The notes below the pieces were generated by a model. It had not been told where the DNA came from, made no database searches, and saw only the letters and a list, made by a program, of their open reading frames with translations. Below, piece by piece: positions 16,312 to 24,820 of a stretch of DNA of 39,734 bases. Within the stretch, counting starts at the first letter, position 1; every line of letters starts with the position of its first letter. The stretch comes from DATLMR01 sp035634255 (GTDB lineage: Bacteria > Acidobacteriota > Blastocatellia > UBA7656): assembly GCA_035634255.1 (NCBI GenBank), contig DASQDI010000112.1, positions 1 to 39,734 of the forward strand, given 5' to 3'. The position numbers and the translations under genes are program-made.

Positions 16312-16402
16312 GGTGCTGTCGCAGGATCAATCTTTATGAAAAGAGGGACTCCGGTCTCTACAAAACGTGCGGCAACTCGGTTGCCCAGGGAGAGGTGTGT
16401 CT

Positions 16403-18397
16403 ATGCGACTCAAAATAGAGAATGTCTGCCTGGCTCTGATCGCGGTGGCGGCCCTTTGCTTTTCCGCCCCCGCGCGGCCTCGGGAAGATAAGACCCTTTC
16501 GCCGTATTTCTTTGTGCAGGGGGACCACCGGGTAGATCACTTGCCTCTCAAAGATACGCGCGTGGAGATAAACGTCTCGGGCATCATCGCGGACGTGACG
16601 GTGCTGCAAACGTACCGGAACGAAGGCTCGCGGCCGATCAACGCGCGTTACGTTTTCCCGGCGTCCACCCGCGCCGCCGTTTACTCGATGCGCATGCGAA
16701 TCGGCTATGAGGTCATCGTCGCCAAAATAAAAGAGCGGGAAGAGGCAAAGCAGGAATTTGATAAGGCCAAGCAGGATGGGAAAAGCGCGTCCCTGCTGGA
16801 GCAGCAAAGGCCCAACGTATTTTCGATGAGCCTCGCCAACATCATGCCCGGCGATCAGGTCGAGATCGAGCTTCGCTACACCGAGCTTCTGGTGCCGACG
16901 GATGGGGTCTATGAGGTGGTCTTCCCAACGGTCGTCGGGCCGCGCTATTCCTCGCAGCCGGATGCCGGCGCGCCCTCCGAAGGCCGCTGGTTTAAAAGCC
17001 CGTACCTGCCCCTGGGCGTCAAACCCACGAGCCCGCTCCACATCTCGGCCAGGATCTCGGCCGGCGTCCCCATCCAGGAACTCAGCTGCCCTTCGCACCA
17101 GATTCTTCCGCAATGGCAAAGCCCGAGTGTCGCCCAGCTTGCGTTGGACGAGGCGAACCCTTTTCAGGGGGACCGCGACTTCACACTGCGCTACCGCCTG
17201 ACTGGGGATCAGATCGCCTCGGGCCTCGTCCTCTACGAGGGCGAAGACGAGAACTTCTTCCTTTACATGGCCCAGCCGCCGGCGCGAATAAGGAGCGCGG
17301 ACATACCGGTCCGGGAGTACATTTTTGTAATAGACGTTTCCGGCTCGATGGACGGCTTCCCTCTGGAGACCGCCAAACACCTTCTGCGGGATCTGATCGG
17401 GCAGATGCGGCCCTCGGACATGTTCAACATCGTTCTGTTCGCCGGGGACTCCACGGTCCTTTCCGAAGAGTCGCTCCCCGCGGACCATCAGAACATCTCT
17501 AAGGCGATTCAGTTGATCGAACAGCAGCGAGGGAACGGGGGGACAGAGCTTCTCGCGGCAATCCAGAGGGCCATGAGCCTGCCCCATCAGGCGGGCGTCT
17601 CGCGGAGCATCGTGCTCGTGACGGACGGCTACATCTCCGGGGAGAAGGGAGTCTTCGATTACATACGCGGCAAGGCGGGTCAGTGCAACGTATTCTCCTT
17701 CGGCATCGGCTCGTCGGTGAACCGTTACCTGATCGAAGGCGTGGCCAAGGCGGGGATGGGCGATGCTTTCGTGGTGACTCAGGCGGAGGAAGCCCCGGCG
17801 GTCGCTGCCAGCTTCCGGGACTACATTCAAAGCCCGGTCTTAACCAACATTCAGTTCCGCGCCAGCGGGTTCGACATATACGACGTGCAGCCGTCCTCAC
17901 ACATCCCCGACATGTTCGCCCAACGCCCCGTGATCCTTTTCGGAAAATGGCGCGGCCCGGTGAGCGGCACTTTTGAAATACGGGGGAGGACAGGGCAGGG
18001 GGATTACCTGACTCGTCTTGATGTCGCGGGGGTCGGGCCGGACGAGGCCAACCGGGCTTTACGTTACCTGTGGGCCCGGTCCCGCATCGCCGAGCTTTCC
18101 GATTACGGCTCCGAAAATTTAGACGAAGACCAGATCGGCAGCATCATTTCACTGGGGTTGAAGTACAACCTGTTGACTCAGTACACGTCCTTCATCGCGG
18201 TCCGCGAAATCGCGACTAATTTTCAGGGGCCGTCTAAAGATGTCGATCAACCGATTCCCCTGCCGAGGGGAGTGAGCGACCTGGCGGTAGGCGTGGCGGT
18301 GGAGAGCGGGAGTGAGCCCGAGCTCATCTGGCTGATGGCCGCGTCCTCAATGATCGCCCTGATCATGATCTTCCGCAGGCGGCGGGGCCTCGTATGA
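16403..18397 (+). CDS. Surface VIT/VWA-domain protein, probable exosortase target
   Basis: A 664-residue protein from the ATG at 16403, chosen because it opens a signal peptide (MRLKIENVCLALIAVAAL) and has GGGAGAGG upstream. A VIT domain follows (~residues 35-160: ADVTVLQTYRNEG, ARYVFPAS, RPNVFSMSLANIMPG). Then comes a von Willebrand A domain (~305-470) with an intact MIDAS start DVSGSMDG (Asp311, Ser313, Ser315). The C-terminus has a hydrophobic helix followed by RRRR (PELIWLMAASSMIALIM, then FRRRRGLV), the layout of a tripartite sorting signal. Its stop overlaps the exosortase start (ATGA). It is thus probably exported, processed at the C-terminus by that exosortase and displayed on the surface, where the VWA domain would bind protein or metal-dependent ligands. 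It parallels VIT/VWA proteins that are paired with dedicated sortases in marine proteobacteria. Confidence 0.88.
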   Translation: MRLKIENVCLALIAVAALCFSAPARPREDKTLSPYFFVQGDHRVDHLPLKDTRVEINVSGIIADVTVLQTYRNEGSRPINARYVFPASTRAAVYSMRMRIGYEVIVAKIKEREEAKQEFDKAKQDGKSASLLEQQRPNVFSMSLANIMPGDQVEIELRYTELLVPTDGVYEVVFPTVVGPRYSSQPDAGAPSEGRWFKSPYLPLGVKPTSPLHISARISAGVPIQELSCPSHQILPQWQSPSVAQLALDEANPFQGDRDFTLRYRLTGDQIASGLVLYEGEDENFFLYMAQPPARIRSADIPVREYIFVIDVSGSMDGFPLETAKHLLRDLIGQMRPSDMFNIVLFAGDSTVLSEESLPADHQNISKAIQLIEQQRGNGGTELLAAIQRAMSLPHQAGVSRSIVLVTDGYISGEKGVFDYIRGKAGQCNVFSFGIGSSVNRYLIEGVAKAGMGDAFVVTQAEEAPAVAASFRDYIQSPVLTNIQFRASGFDIYDVQPSSHIPDMFAQRPVILFGKWRGPVSGTFEIRGRTGQGDYLTRLDVAGVGPDEANRALRYLWARSRIAELSDYGSENLDEDQIGSIISLGLKYNLLTQYTSFIAVREIATNFQGPSKDVDQPIPLPRGVSDLAVGVAVESGSEPELIWLMAASSMIALIMIFRRRRGLV

Positions 18398-19116
18398 AAA
18401 AGATGTTCGCATGGGACCGCATCGCTCCGTGGGCCGTCGTGCTGCTCTGCGCGCTTGCGCTCAAGTTATACTACTCAAGCGCAAGCGCCAACGAGCTGCG
18501 ATGGATTCTCGCCCCCACGGCCGCCCTGGTCGAGCTGGTCAGCGGCACCTCGTTCGAGTTTGAATCGTACGCGGGCTACATCAGCGAGGACCGCGGTTTC
18601 CTGATAGCCCCGTCCTGCGCGGGGGTCAATTTCCTGATCGCCGCCTTCCTGATGCTTTCGGCGAGAAGGCTGTTGAGGGATAGATCACAGGGCAGCGCAT
18701 GGGGCTTCATCCCCGCGGCGGCCGTGACCGCTTACGGCGTAACGCTCGTCGCGAACACTGTCCGCATCGCCATCGCAATGCGGATGGGCCGGCTGTCGGA
18801 AATTACCGGCCTGACCTCCGAGCAACTCCACCGCGCCGAAGGCATCTTGGTCTACTTCGGTTTTCTGCTGCTGTTGTTCGTGGCGAGCGAAAAAATTATT
18901 AATGGCAAAACCTCTAGCCTGTTGCGGCGGCCCCTCTTCCCGCTTCTGGCCTATTACGCAATAATGCTGGGGGTCCCGCTGGCAAACGGAGGGTACCGCC
19001 GGGGGGCGGGCTTCCGGGAGCACTCGGCCTTTGTCTTACTGATCCCTCTGCTGCTGGTTCTGACATTCTCCGCGCTCCGCTGGCTGCGCAAGCCGCGCTA
19101 CTCGCGCTCCGGTTGA
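18394..19116 (+). CDS. xrtK: Exosortase, XrtK-like, paired with the VIT/VWA protein
   Basis: A 240-residue polytopic membrane protein with about seven hydrophobic helices. The three exosortase signature residues are visible: Cys75 in APSCAGVNF, Arg124 in NTVRIA and His146 in LHRAEGI. Exosortases are transpeptidase-like enzymes that cut C-terminal sorting signals in the inner membrane and pass the protein on to the surface or to glycan attachment. The gene overlaps the VIT/VWA gene by ATGA. No polysaccharide-synthesis genes, usual for PEP-CTERM systems, are nearby, so it seems to be a single-target enzyme. The exosortase call is firm; the K subtype and symbol rest on my memory of single-target, VIT-linked exosortases and are less sure. 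Confidence 0.85.
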   Translation: MKKMFAWDRIAPWAVVLLCALALKLYYSSASANELRWILAPTAALVELVSGTSFEFESYAGYISEDRGFLIAPSCAGVNFLIAAFLMLSARRLLRDRSQGSAWGFIPAAAVTAYGVTLVANTVRIAIAMRMGRLSEITGLTSEQLHRAEGILVYFGFLLLLFVASEKIINGKTSSLLRRPLFPLLAYYAIMLGVPLANGGYRRGAGFREHSAFVLLIPLLLVLTFSALRWLRKPRYSRSG

Positions 19117-19158
19117 GCGCCCGTCAGATCGAATGCCGCCGTTAATGCCATCCTCTTT

Positions 19159-19455
19159 TCACATCTGAAGGGGAGCGGCGTCGTAGATATTCATCCGCGG
19201 AGGTTCGGAGGCCAGTTCCCTCGCGGCCTTCACGAAATCGCGCGACTCTGGTACGGCGAAATGCGCCGCCAGGGTCGCGCGGTCCGCCCACTCTTCCAGA
19301 AAGACGAGGCGCAGAGGGTTCTCCGCGTCCCGGTGCACGGCATGCGCCATGCAGCCCGGCTCCGCTCTGGAACGCCGCACATGCTCAAGGCTGAGCGCGA
19401 GCAGTTGGTCCAGAGAGTCCGGCCTCGCGACTATGCTTCCCGTAACGATTATCAT
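19159..19455 (-). CDS. Antibiotic biosynthesis monooxygenase (ABM) domain protein
   Basis: A 98-residue, single-domain ferredoxin-like fold: first strand MIIVTGSIVARPDSLDQLLA, EPGCMAHAVHRDAENP, VFLEEWADRATLAAHFAVPE and a final helix. This is the layout of small quinol/heme-type ABM monooxygenases such as YgiN. Such enzymes work as cofactor-free dimers on quinols or similar aromatics in the cytoplasm; substrate not predictable here. It ends 42 bases from the exosortase gene in convergent orientation and is downstream of the large CHAT gene (26-base gap to the CHAT stop is on its start side), so it may be co-transcribed with it. Confidence 0.85.
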   Translation of the reverse strand: MIIVTGSIVARPDSLDQLLALSLEHVRRSRAEPGCMAHAVHRDAENPLRLVFLEEWADRATLAAHFAVPESRDFVKAARELASEPPRMNIYDAAPLQM

Positions 19456-19481
19456 CTGACTTTATCCCCACTCCTTACTCC

Positions 19482-22400
19482 CTACCTTGAACTGCCGAAT
19501 AAAACAAACGGGGCCCAGTAATACGGGTGTTCTAACGGAGATTCGGCGGCGGGCTTAAATGGAATCTTGCCCTTTTCTTCAACGATTTTAGGCCCGCGCG
19601 AACTGCGCCTTCTCGCGCCCTCTTCAGCCGAACTCTTCCCGTTCAGCAAATGCAATTGAGCCTGTCGTAAAATCTCCGATTTCGGCGCGGCGGGGTTTTC
19701 CCGGCGGAGGCGGTAGAATTCCGACATCAGTTTAGAAGTCCCATCATCAGAAACTTTCCACAAAGTCGCTATCACCGAGCTCGCGCCGAGACGTTGCGCG
19801 AGCTCGGCGAATCCGTCAATTTCTTTCCCGTTCGCGTTAGGCTGTTGTGCCGCCGTCTCGCAGGCCGACAGCGTCAGCAAATCCACGCCCTCGAAGAGGT
19901 TGAAATTCAGTTGCATATCGATTAGCGAGAACTTACTGCCATCGCCTAAGAGCAGGAAGGAGTTTCGCGCATCGCCGGGCTGAAAACTGAAGTGGCTGGC
20001 GATGTGAATGAGGGCAGGCTTAGTTTGCGGGATCGTCAGGAATGCCTGCCGAGTAAAAGCGCCATTGAGAAAAACCCGGCCCTTAAAGAGACCTTCCTGC
20101 CTCGTCGCCGCGTCGCCGAAAATAGTAGAGATCTCTCTCGTCACGCCCGCGAGCGGCGAAAAGTCACCATGGGCGACGGAAGTGCCGAACCCCACGCCCT
20201 CCGCCCATGCCCTCGGCTCAATCAAGAACCTCTCCTTCCGGGCGCGGGTGAAGACTGCGTTTTGATATTTTTCGATTAAATACTCTTTTTTCTCTGCGTC
20301 GTAAAGTGCGGCGACCGGGATGTAACGCATATCTCCGCTGAGAGACCACAGTAAAACATCAGGCTTGTACTGCGCTAACTCCGCCTCAAGAGTGTTAGTA
20401 AAGTTGTTTAATTCCACCTTCTTGAAGATTCCTCTATAAATCATTGAACCGAGGGGGCGCGGGTCAAAATTCGGCGAGCGTAATGAAGCAAGGAAGTCCA
20501 GAATCGTTTCTTCCGATTGTTCGGCCGATAATTCCCCAAGCTTTCTCTTCGCCCCCTCCTTCGCTTCTTCTAATTTCTTCTCCACTTCTTCTTTAGAGAG
20601 GAGGCCTGCCCTCGCCTGTCTTGCTATCTCCTGGTACAGGCCGGAAGAACTATTCTGCGCCTCCTCGAATATGTTCCTGATCCAGAATCCCTTGATGCTT
20701 TCAGGGGTGATCAGCAGGACGTTCGTGGAATCAGAGCTAAGATAAATGGTCGCGTATTTCTTGCCGGTCTTAGAGTGCAGTTCGCGTAAGGCGAGCTGCA
20801 TATCCGCCGTGTCAGGCACCTTTCTGGCTATGTCTTTTTCCGAGGCGGGGGCGCTGAAGTTTTGTTCCAGCCTGCTGAAAACGGCTTTTAATTCATCAGC
20901 CGCCGACCGGTAATTTGCTTCGGGGCGGTCGCCATACTTAACGGTAATTCTCTCGACGGCGCTGTCGAATAATTGCGCGTTTTCGGCCTCGCGGTAAGTC
21001 AATGCCAGCCTGGCGGGTATTTGATTTTGAGTCAGCTTAAAATCAAAAAATTCCTGGTCGCGGCTCAAATTAATAACTTGCTGGGCTTCCTCTAAACGCC
21101 CTTCGGAAAAGAGGTCTCCGGCAAGTGTGTCGTACGCTTCTTCGAATTTTTTGGTAAGGTCCTGTTGGGTCTCTTTATCGACAGCTTTCAGGGTTTGCCT
21201 TAATTCCTGTATCGAGTTGAGCATCTTCTTTCCTAAGAAAATGGCGAGCCTGTCATTCTTACCCTCATAAATCACATTCAGCCCCTGATAGGCAATGGCC
21301 TGAATGAGATGATTGTTGCGTGCCTTGGATATTAAAAGGGCCTGCCGCAGATAATTTGATGCTCTCTCTTCAATCGCGCTCATTTCTTCTTCGTCTGCCG
21401 ATTCTGAGGCCGCTTCAGGAAGCCCCAGCCCCAGCCATACGAGAATCTGCATTTCGACATCTCTGTCATTAATTTCCTTGAAAAGTGGCAGGGCTTCGCG
21501 CTCGGCCCTCTCAAAAAGCGCGCTCCTCTCATCGTCATCGATTGAGTCATCAGTCAGGTGATTGTAGACAGTCCTTGCCCATATCGACGCTTCGTTCAAC
21601 CTGTCTTTTTTCGCTCTAGCTTCCGCCAACTCCTGATTATAACTCCCGCCCTTATTCCCTTCGCTGCTGGCCCTCAGATTAATAAGATTAAGTAGTTCTT
21701 CCGAGCGCGTGTCGCCGAGGCTTCTGGAAACCTTCAACGCCTGAGCCATGTAGGTTCTAGCCTTTTCCTCATTTTTAGTAAAAGCGTAAAGGGTGGCCAG
21801 ACTGGCGTAAAGCGCCCCAACCTCGGGCTCATTCCCGGCGGCCTCGAATAGCTTTAATGCTTCACTGAGGTAAGTTTCAGCCTTACTGAAATTTTCCAGC
21901 CTCATGAGCGTGTTGCCGATATTCATCCCGGCAACCCCTTCCCAGTATTTGTCCCCTAAAAGCCGCCAGATTTTTAGGCTTTGCTCCAGATTTGCAATCG
22001 CCGTAGGGAAATTCTCACTGTCGTTAGCAATGAAGATTTGGTTCGCCCCTTCCAATAAATTTTCCGCCTGAGCCCGCTGGCTATCTCTCTCGCTCGCCTG
22101 ATCGCTCAACGTCGCGGTCATCTCATACCCCGCGCCCGCGTTTGATTTGGTTATCTGTTGGGCGCGAACGACCAACGCATAAACCCCGTCCTGTCGGGCG
22201 ATCAGAGTCAGGGACTCCCGCATAAATCCATACCCCGAATTAGCCGCGGCGGAATCTTTCTTCTGGTCGGCGGCCCGGACGATAACGGCGACGATATCCG
22301 TTCCTTTTTCCAGGAAAGTCACCCTCAATACCTGACCTTGCTTAAGCTCGACTCCGTAAATGTGAAATTCCTGACCCAGGACTTTCCGCTCGGTCCTTTC

Positions 22401-22541
22401 ACCTACCACCAGTTGTCTAACGTCCGGCTGAATCTCCTGCGCCGAGGCCGGCAGACTGAAGATAATAAAAGCCACGAAAACCTGAAGTTTGAAGAGCGAA
22501 GAACGGCTGAATAGAAGTGAAATATACGAGCGAATGTTCAT
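19482..22541 (-). CDS. Exported PPC-TPR-CHAT protease-like protein
   Basis: A 1019-residue protein from the ATG at 22541, which has AAGGGGAA correctly spaced; a TTG six codons upstream overlaps that site and is rejected. A signal peptide spans ~residues 10-34 (FVAFIIFSLPASAQ). Residues ~40-150 resemble a bacterial pre-peptidase C-terminal (PPC) beta-domain. TPR helices follow (~155-480), then a linker with coiled coil. The C-terminal ~330 residues form a CHAT caspase-like domain with both catalytic residues: His850 in HIASHF and Cys894 in LSACET, ending in the typical HPYYWAPFVLFG. CHAT domains are cysteine proteases related to separase. Export of such a protein suggests action in the periplasm or outside. 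It is the intact counterpart of the His-less CHAT protein at the right of the window. Confidence 0.9.
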   Translation of the reverse strand: MNIRSYISLLFSRSSLFKLQVFVAFIIFSLPASAQEIQPDVRQLVVGERTERKVLGQEFHIYGVELKQGQVLRVTFLEKGTDIVAVIVRAADQKKDSAAANSGYGFMRESLTLIARQDGVYALVVRAQQITKSNAGAGYEMTATLSDQASERDSQRAQAENLLEGANQIFIANDSENFPTAIANLEQSLKIWRLLGDKYWEGVAGMNIGNTLMRLENFSKAETYLSEALKLFEAAGNEPEVGALYASLATLYAFTKNEEKARTYMAQALKVSRSLGDTRSEELLNLINLRASSEGNKGGSYNQELAEARAKKDRLNEASIWARTVYNHLTDDSIDDDERSALFERAEREALPLFKEINDRDVEMQILVWLGLGLPEAASESADEEEMSAIEERASNYLRQALLISKARNNHLIQAIAYQGLNVIYEGKNDRLAIFLGKKMLNSIQELRQTLKAVDKETQQDLTKKFEEAYDTLAGDLFSEGRLEEAQQVINLSRDQEFFDFKLTQNQIPARLALTYREAENAQLFDSAVERITVKYGDRPEANYRSAADELKAVFSRLEQNFSAPASEKDIARKVPDTADMQLALRELHSKTGKKYATIYLSSDSTNVLLITPESIKGFWIRNIFEEAQNSSSGLYQEIARQARAGLLSKEEVEKKLEEAKEGAKRKLGELSAEQSEETILDFLASLRSPNFDPRPLGSMIYRGIFKKVELNNFTNTLEAELAQYKPDVLLWSLSGDMRYIPVAALYDAEKKEYLIEKYQNAVFTRARKERFLIEPRAWAEGVGFGTSVAHGDFSPLAGVTREISTIFGDAATRQEGLFKGRVFLNGAFTRQAFLTIPQTKPALIHIASHFSFQPGDARNSFLLLGDGSKFSLIDMQLNFNLFEGVDLLTLSACETAAQQPNANGKEIDGFAELAQRLGASSVIATLWKVSDDGTSKLMSEFYRLRRENPAAPKSEILRQAQLHLLNGKSSAEEGARRRSSRGPKIVEEKGKIPFKPAAESPLEHPYYWAPFVLFGSSR

Positions 22542-23046
22542 GGACAGTTCCCCTTTCAACTTTGCCTAACGTTATCAATACTCCGCCGGCGTGCATGGCG
22601 GCCCGACGGCGAGATCACGCGGCCCAGCGAGCCTGTTCTATTTGTTCCCTTTGAGCTTTCTTGCCGAGCCTTGCGGACCACAGGCTGCGTCACATCACAG
22701 AGCCATCGAGCGGGAGCGCTCTTCTCAAAAGTGAGACGGACAGAGCCGTCGTTCCCGCGAAGGAAATCCCTGCTAGCACGAGGGGCACCCTTTCAAGATG
22801 GCTGTTATACACGCGGAGGCGTAACACACGTTCAGTTACGGATATTACGCGATTAACCTCTATTATTTCAAACACCACTCCTGTTTCTCGGGCATAACAC
22901 TTTGGCCGACCGGGCCGCGCCCCGGTCGATGGGATTCCTTTGTCAGGCGCTCCGGCTCCGGGTAAGGAGCGGTTGTCATCTACTGCACGGTGAAATAACA
23001 TTGCGGCGAACGGGAAGCGTCACGGTATAAGGAAGGAGGCTTTGAA
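22542..23046. other. Gene-free divergent intergenic region
   Basis: About 500 bases between the divergent CHAT and DUF969 genes. It should hold both promoters, but I can define neither. A GC hairpin GACCGGG/CCCGGTC (22908-22927) is the only clear structure. No convincing small gene is seen. Confidence 0.45.
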
Positions 23047-23829
23047 ATGCCCGAGTGGTTCAAACTCTTCGGCATCGCGATTGTAGTCGTGGGGCTGGCG
23101 CTCCGCCTGCGCCCGACCCTGGTGGTGGTGTCCGCCGCGCTCGTCACGGGGCTGCTGGCGGGCATGCCTTTATTTTCGAGCGCGGGCGTTTTTGAAGGCG
23201 TGCCGTACCTGACCAGGCCGGGGCAGGAGGGGGTCATCAACATGCTGGGCCGAGCGTTCACGGACAACCGCCTGATGACCTTGTTTATAATCACCCTCCC
23301 GGCCATCGGGCTCGCCGAGCGTTACGGCCTGCAAGAGCAATCCGGGCGCTTAATAAAACGAATCCGGGCCGCGACCGTCGGGCGGCTCGCCCTGACCTAC
23401 CAGCTCTTCAGAATCCTCCACGGACTTATGGGCATAAGGCTCAACGGCCACCCCGCCTTCGTTCGCCCCCTCGTCTTCCCCATGGCCGTGGGGGCGGCGC
23501 AGACGCAGGCGAAGGCCGCGAGCGCGGACGACCTCCCCCCGAAAGACGTGGAAGAGATTAAGGCCGCGAACTCCGCCGCCGAAAATTACGGCAACTTCTA
23601 CGGCCAGAACCTCTCGCCGGTCCAGCCGGGCATACTGCTCGTCTTCGGAGTGATGGCGGGCCTCGGCTACACGGTCAGCGTGTGGAGCCTCGTGCTGTAC
23701 ACGCTCCCGGTCGTGGCCGCCTCCGTCATACTTGCCGCCATTCAATTCCTCTGGATCGACCGGCGGTATAAAAAAGAAGCGGCTCGGGGTTCAGAGCCGG
23801 AGCTTGATGAAAAGACGGTGTCCGCATGA
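23047..23829 (+). CDS. DUF969 family membrane protein (putative 5-oxoproline transporter subunit)
   Basis: A 260-residue integral membrane protein, with hydrophobic segments at ~6-45, ~75-95, ~200-245 and others between. Start ATG preceded by AAGGAGG. Family markers are LFGIAIVVVGLALRLRPTLVV, ITLPAIGLAERYGLQ and the loop NFYGQNLSPVQPGILLVFG. DUF969 and DUF979 proteins occur as adjacent pairs. Annotation pipelines now name them subunits of a 5-oxoproline (pyroglutamate) transporter because they cluster with 5-oxoprolinase genes; no such gene is in this window, so the substrate is uncertain. It overlaps DUF979 by ATGA. Confidence 0.88.
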   Translation: MPEWFKLFGIAIVVVGLALRLRPTLVVVSAALVTGLLAGMPLFSSAGVFEGVPYLTRPGQEGVINMLGRAFTDNRLMTLFIITLPAIGLAERYGLQEQSGRLIKRIRAATVGRLALTYQLFRILHGLMGIRLNGHPAFVRPLVFPMAVGAAQTQAKAASADDLPPKDVEEIKAANSAAENYGNFYGQNLSPVQPGILLVFGVMAGLGYTVSVWSLVLYTLPVVAASVILAAIQFLWIDRRYKKEAARGSEPELDEKTVSA

Positions 23830-24806
23830 CCACCTTCGCCCTCCCTCCCGCAACCATCGCCGGGTCAATCTTCAGCCTCGACACGGTCTACGTGCTGACG
23901 GGGCTGGTGCTCTTCGTCTTCGCCGCCCTGACCTTCGGCGACAGAGCCAACCCGAAGCGCTTGGGCTCCGGCTTCTTCTGGCTGATACTGGGGATAATCT
24001 TTGTGGCGGGCAGCCTCATGCCGCACTGGGCGGTCGGCCTGCTGGTCCTCGTGATGGTCTCCATCGACGGGGCCGGCCGCATAGGTCGGGGCGACTACGG
24101 CGAGAACGATCCGGCGGAGCGGTCCGAGCACGCCGATAAACTTCGCAACCGCGTCTTCATCCCCGTGCTCGCGATCCCGATCATCACCTTCTGTTTCGCA
24201 ATCGCCTTTCGTCTGCTCGGGCTCGACGTGAACAGGGGCGCGCTCGTGGGCCTCGGGCTCGGGGGGGTCGCGGGGATGGTCGCGGGCCTCGCGCTCACGC
24301 GCGGCTCGGCGCGCCAGATGATGAACGAAGGACGCAGGCTGAACGACGCCATGGGGGCCGTGAGCATCCTGCCGCAGCTGCTCGCCTCGCTCGGCATCAT
24401 CTTCACGGCGGCAAAGATCGGAGACCTGATCGCGGGGGGCATTAAAACGGTGATCCCGGAAGGCAACCTCTTTCTGCTCGTGCTCGCCAGTTGCCTCGGC
24501 ATGACTTTGTTCACCGTCGTAATGGGCAACTCGTTCGCGGCCTTCCCCGTCATCGCTTCGGGCGTGCTCGTGCCCCTGATCGTGAAGCCTTTCGGAGTGG
24601 ACCCCGCCATGGCCGCCATCATAACTCTCACCGCGGGCTCAAGCGGCACGCTGATGACTCCGATGGCCGCGAACTTCAACATCGTCCCCGCGGCCCTTCT
24701 CGACATGCGCGATCAGTACGGGGTGATCAGGTTCCAGCTGCCGTTCGCCCTGACGATCTGGAGCTTCCACGTGCTCCTGATGTGGGCCATGATCAAGCTG
24801 CTTTGA
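23826..24806 (+). CDS. DUF979 family membrane protein, partner of DUF969
   Basis: A 326-residue polytopic membrane protein with about nine hydrophobic helices. Family phrases include FWLILGIIFVAGSLMPHW, VFIPVLAIPIITFCFA, GMTLFTVVMGNSFAAFPVI and AGSSGTLMTPMAANFN. The start overlaps the DUF969 stop (ATGA at 23826-23829), so the two are made together and probably form one inner-membrane carrier. The conserved Gly/Ser/Asn-rich loops (GNSFAAFP, GSSGTLMTPMAANFN) resemble substrate-binding re-entrant loops of ion-transporter superfamily carriers; that is inference. It is convergent with the hypothetical gene at 24821-25528, with only 14 bases between. Confidence 0.88.
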   Translation: MTTFALPPATIAGSIFSLDTVYVLTGLVLFVFAALTFGDRANPKRLGSGFFWLILGIIFVAGSLMPHWAVGLLVLVMVSIDGAGRIGRGDYGENDPAERSEHADKLRNRVFIPVLAIPIITFCFAIAFRLLGLDVNRGALVGLGLGGVAGMVAGLALTRGSARQMMNEGRRLNDAMGAVSILPQLLASLGIIFTAAKIGDLIAGGIKTVIPEGNLFLLVLASCLGMTLFTVVMGNSFAAFPVIASGVLVPLIVKPFGVDPAMAAIITLTAGSSGTLMTPMAANFNIVPAALLDMRDQYGVIRFQLPFALTIWSFHVLLMWAMIKLL

Positions 24807-24820
24807 AGACGAGCGCCGGG

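Noticed and set aside
16201..16402. c-di-GMP riboswitch before the exosortase operon
   Set aside because: GCGCAAAGGC looks superficially like part of the motif, but the conserved CGCACAGGGCAAACC and receptor elements are absent.
16358..17830. 490-codon minus-strand frame
   Set aside because: Antisense to the VIT/VWA gene, which has clear domains and a MIDAS motif.
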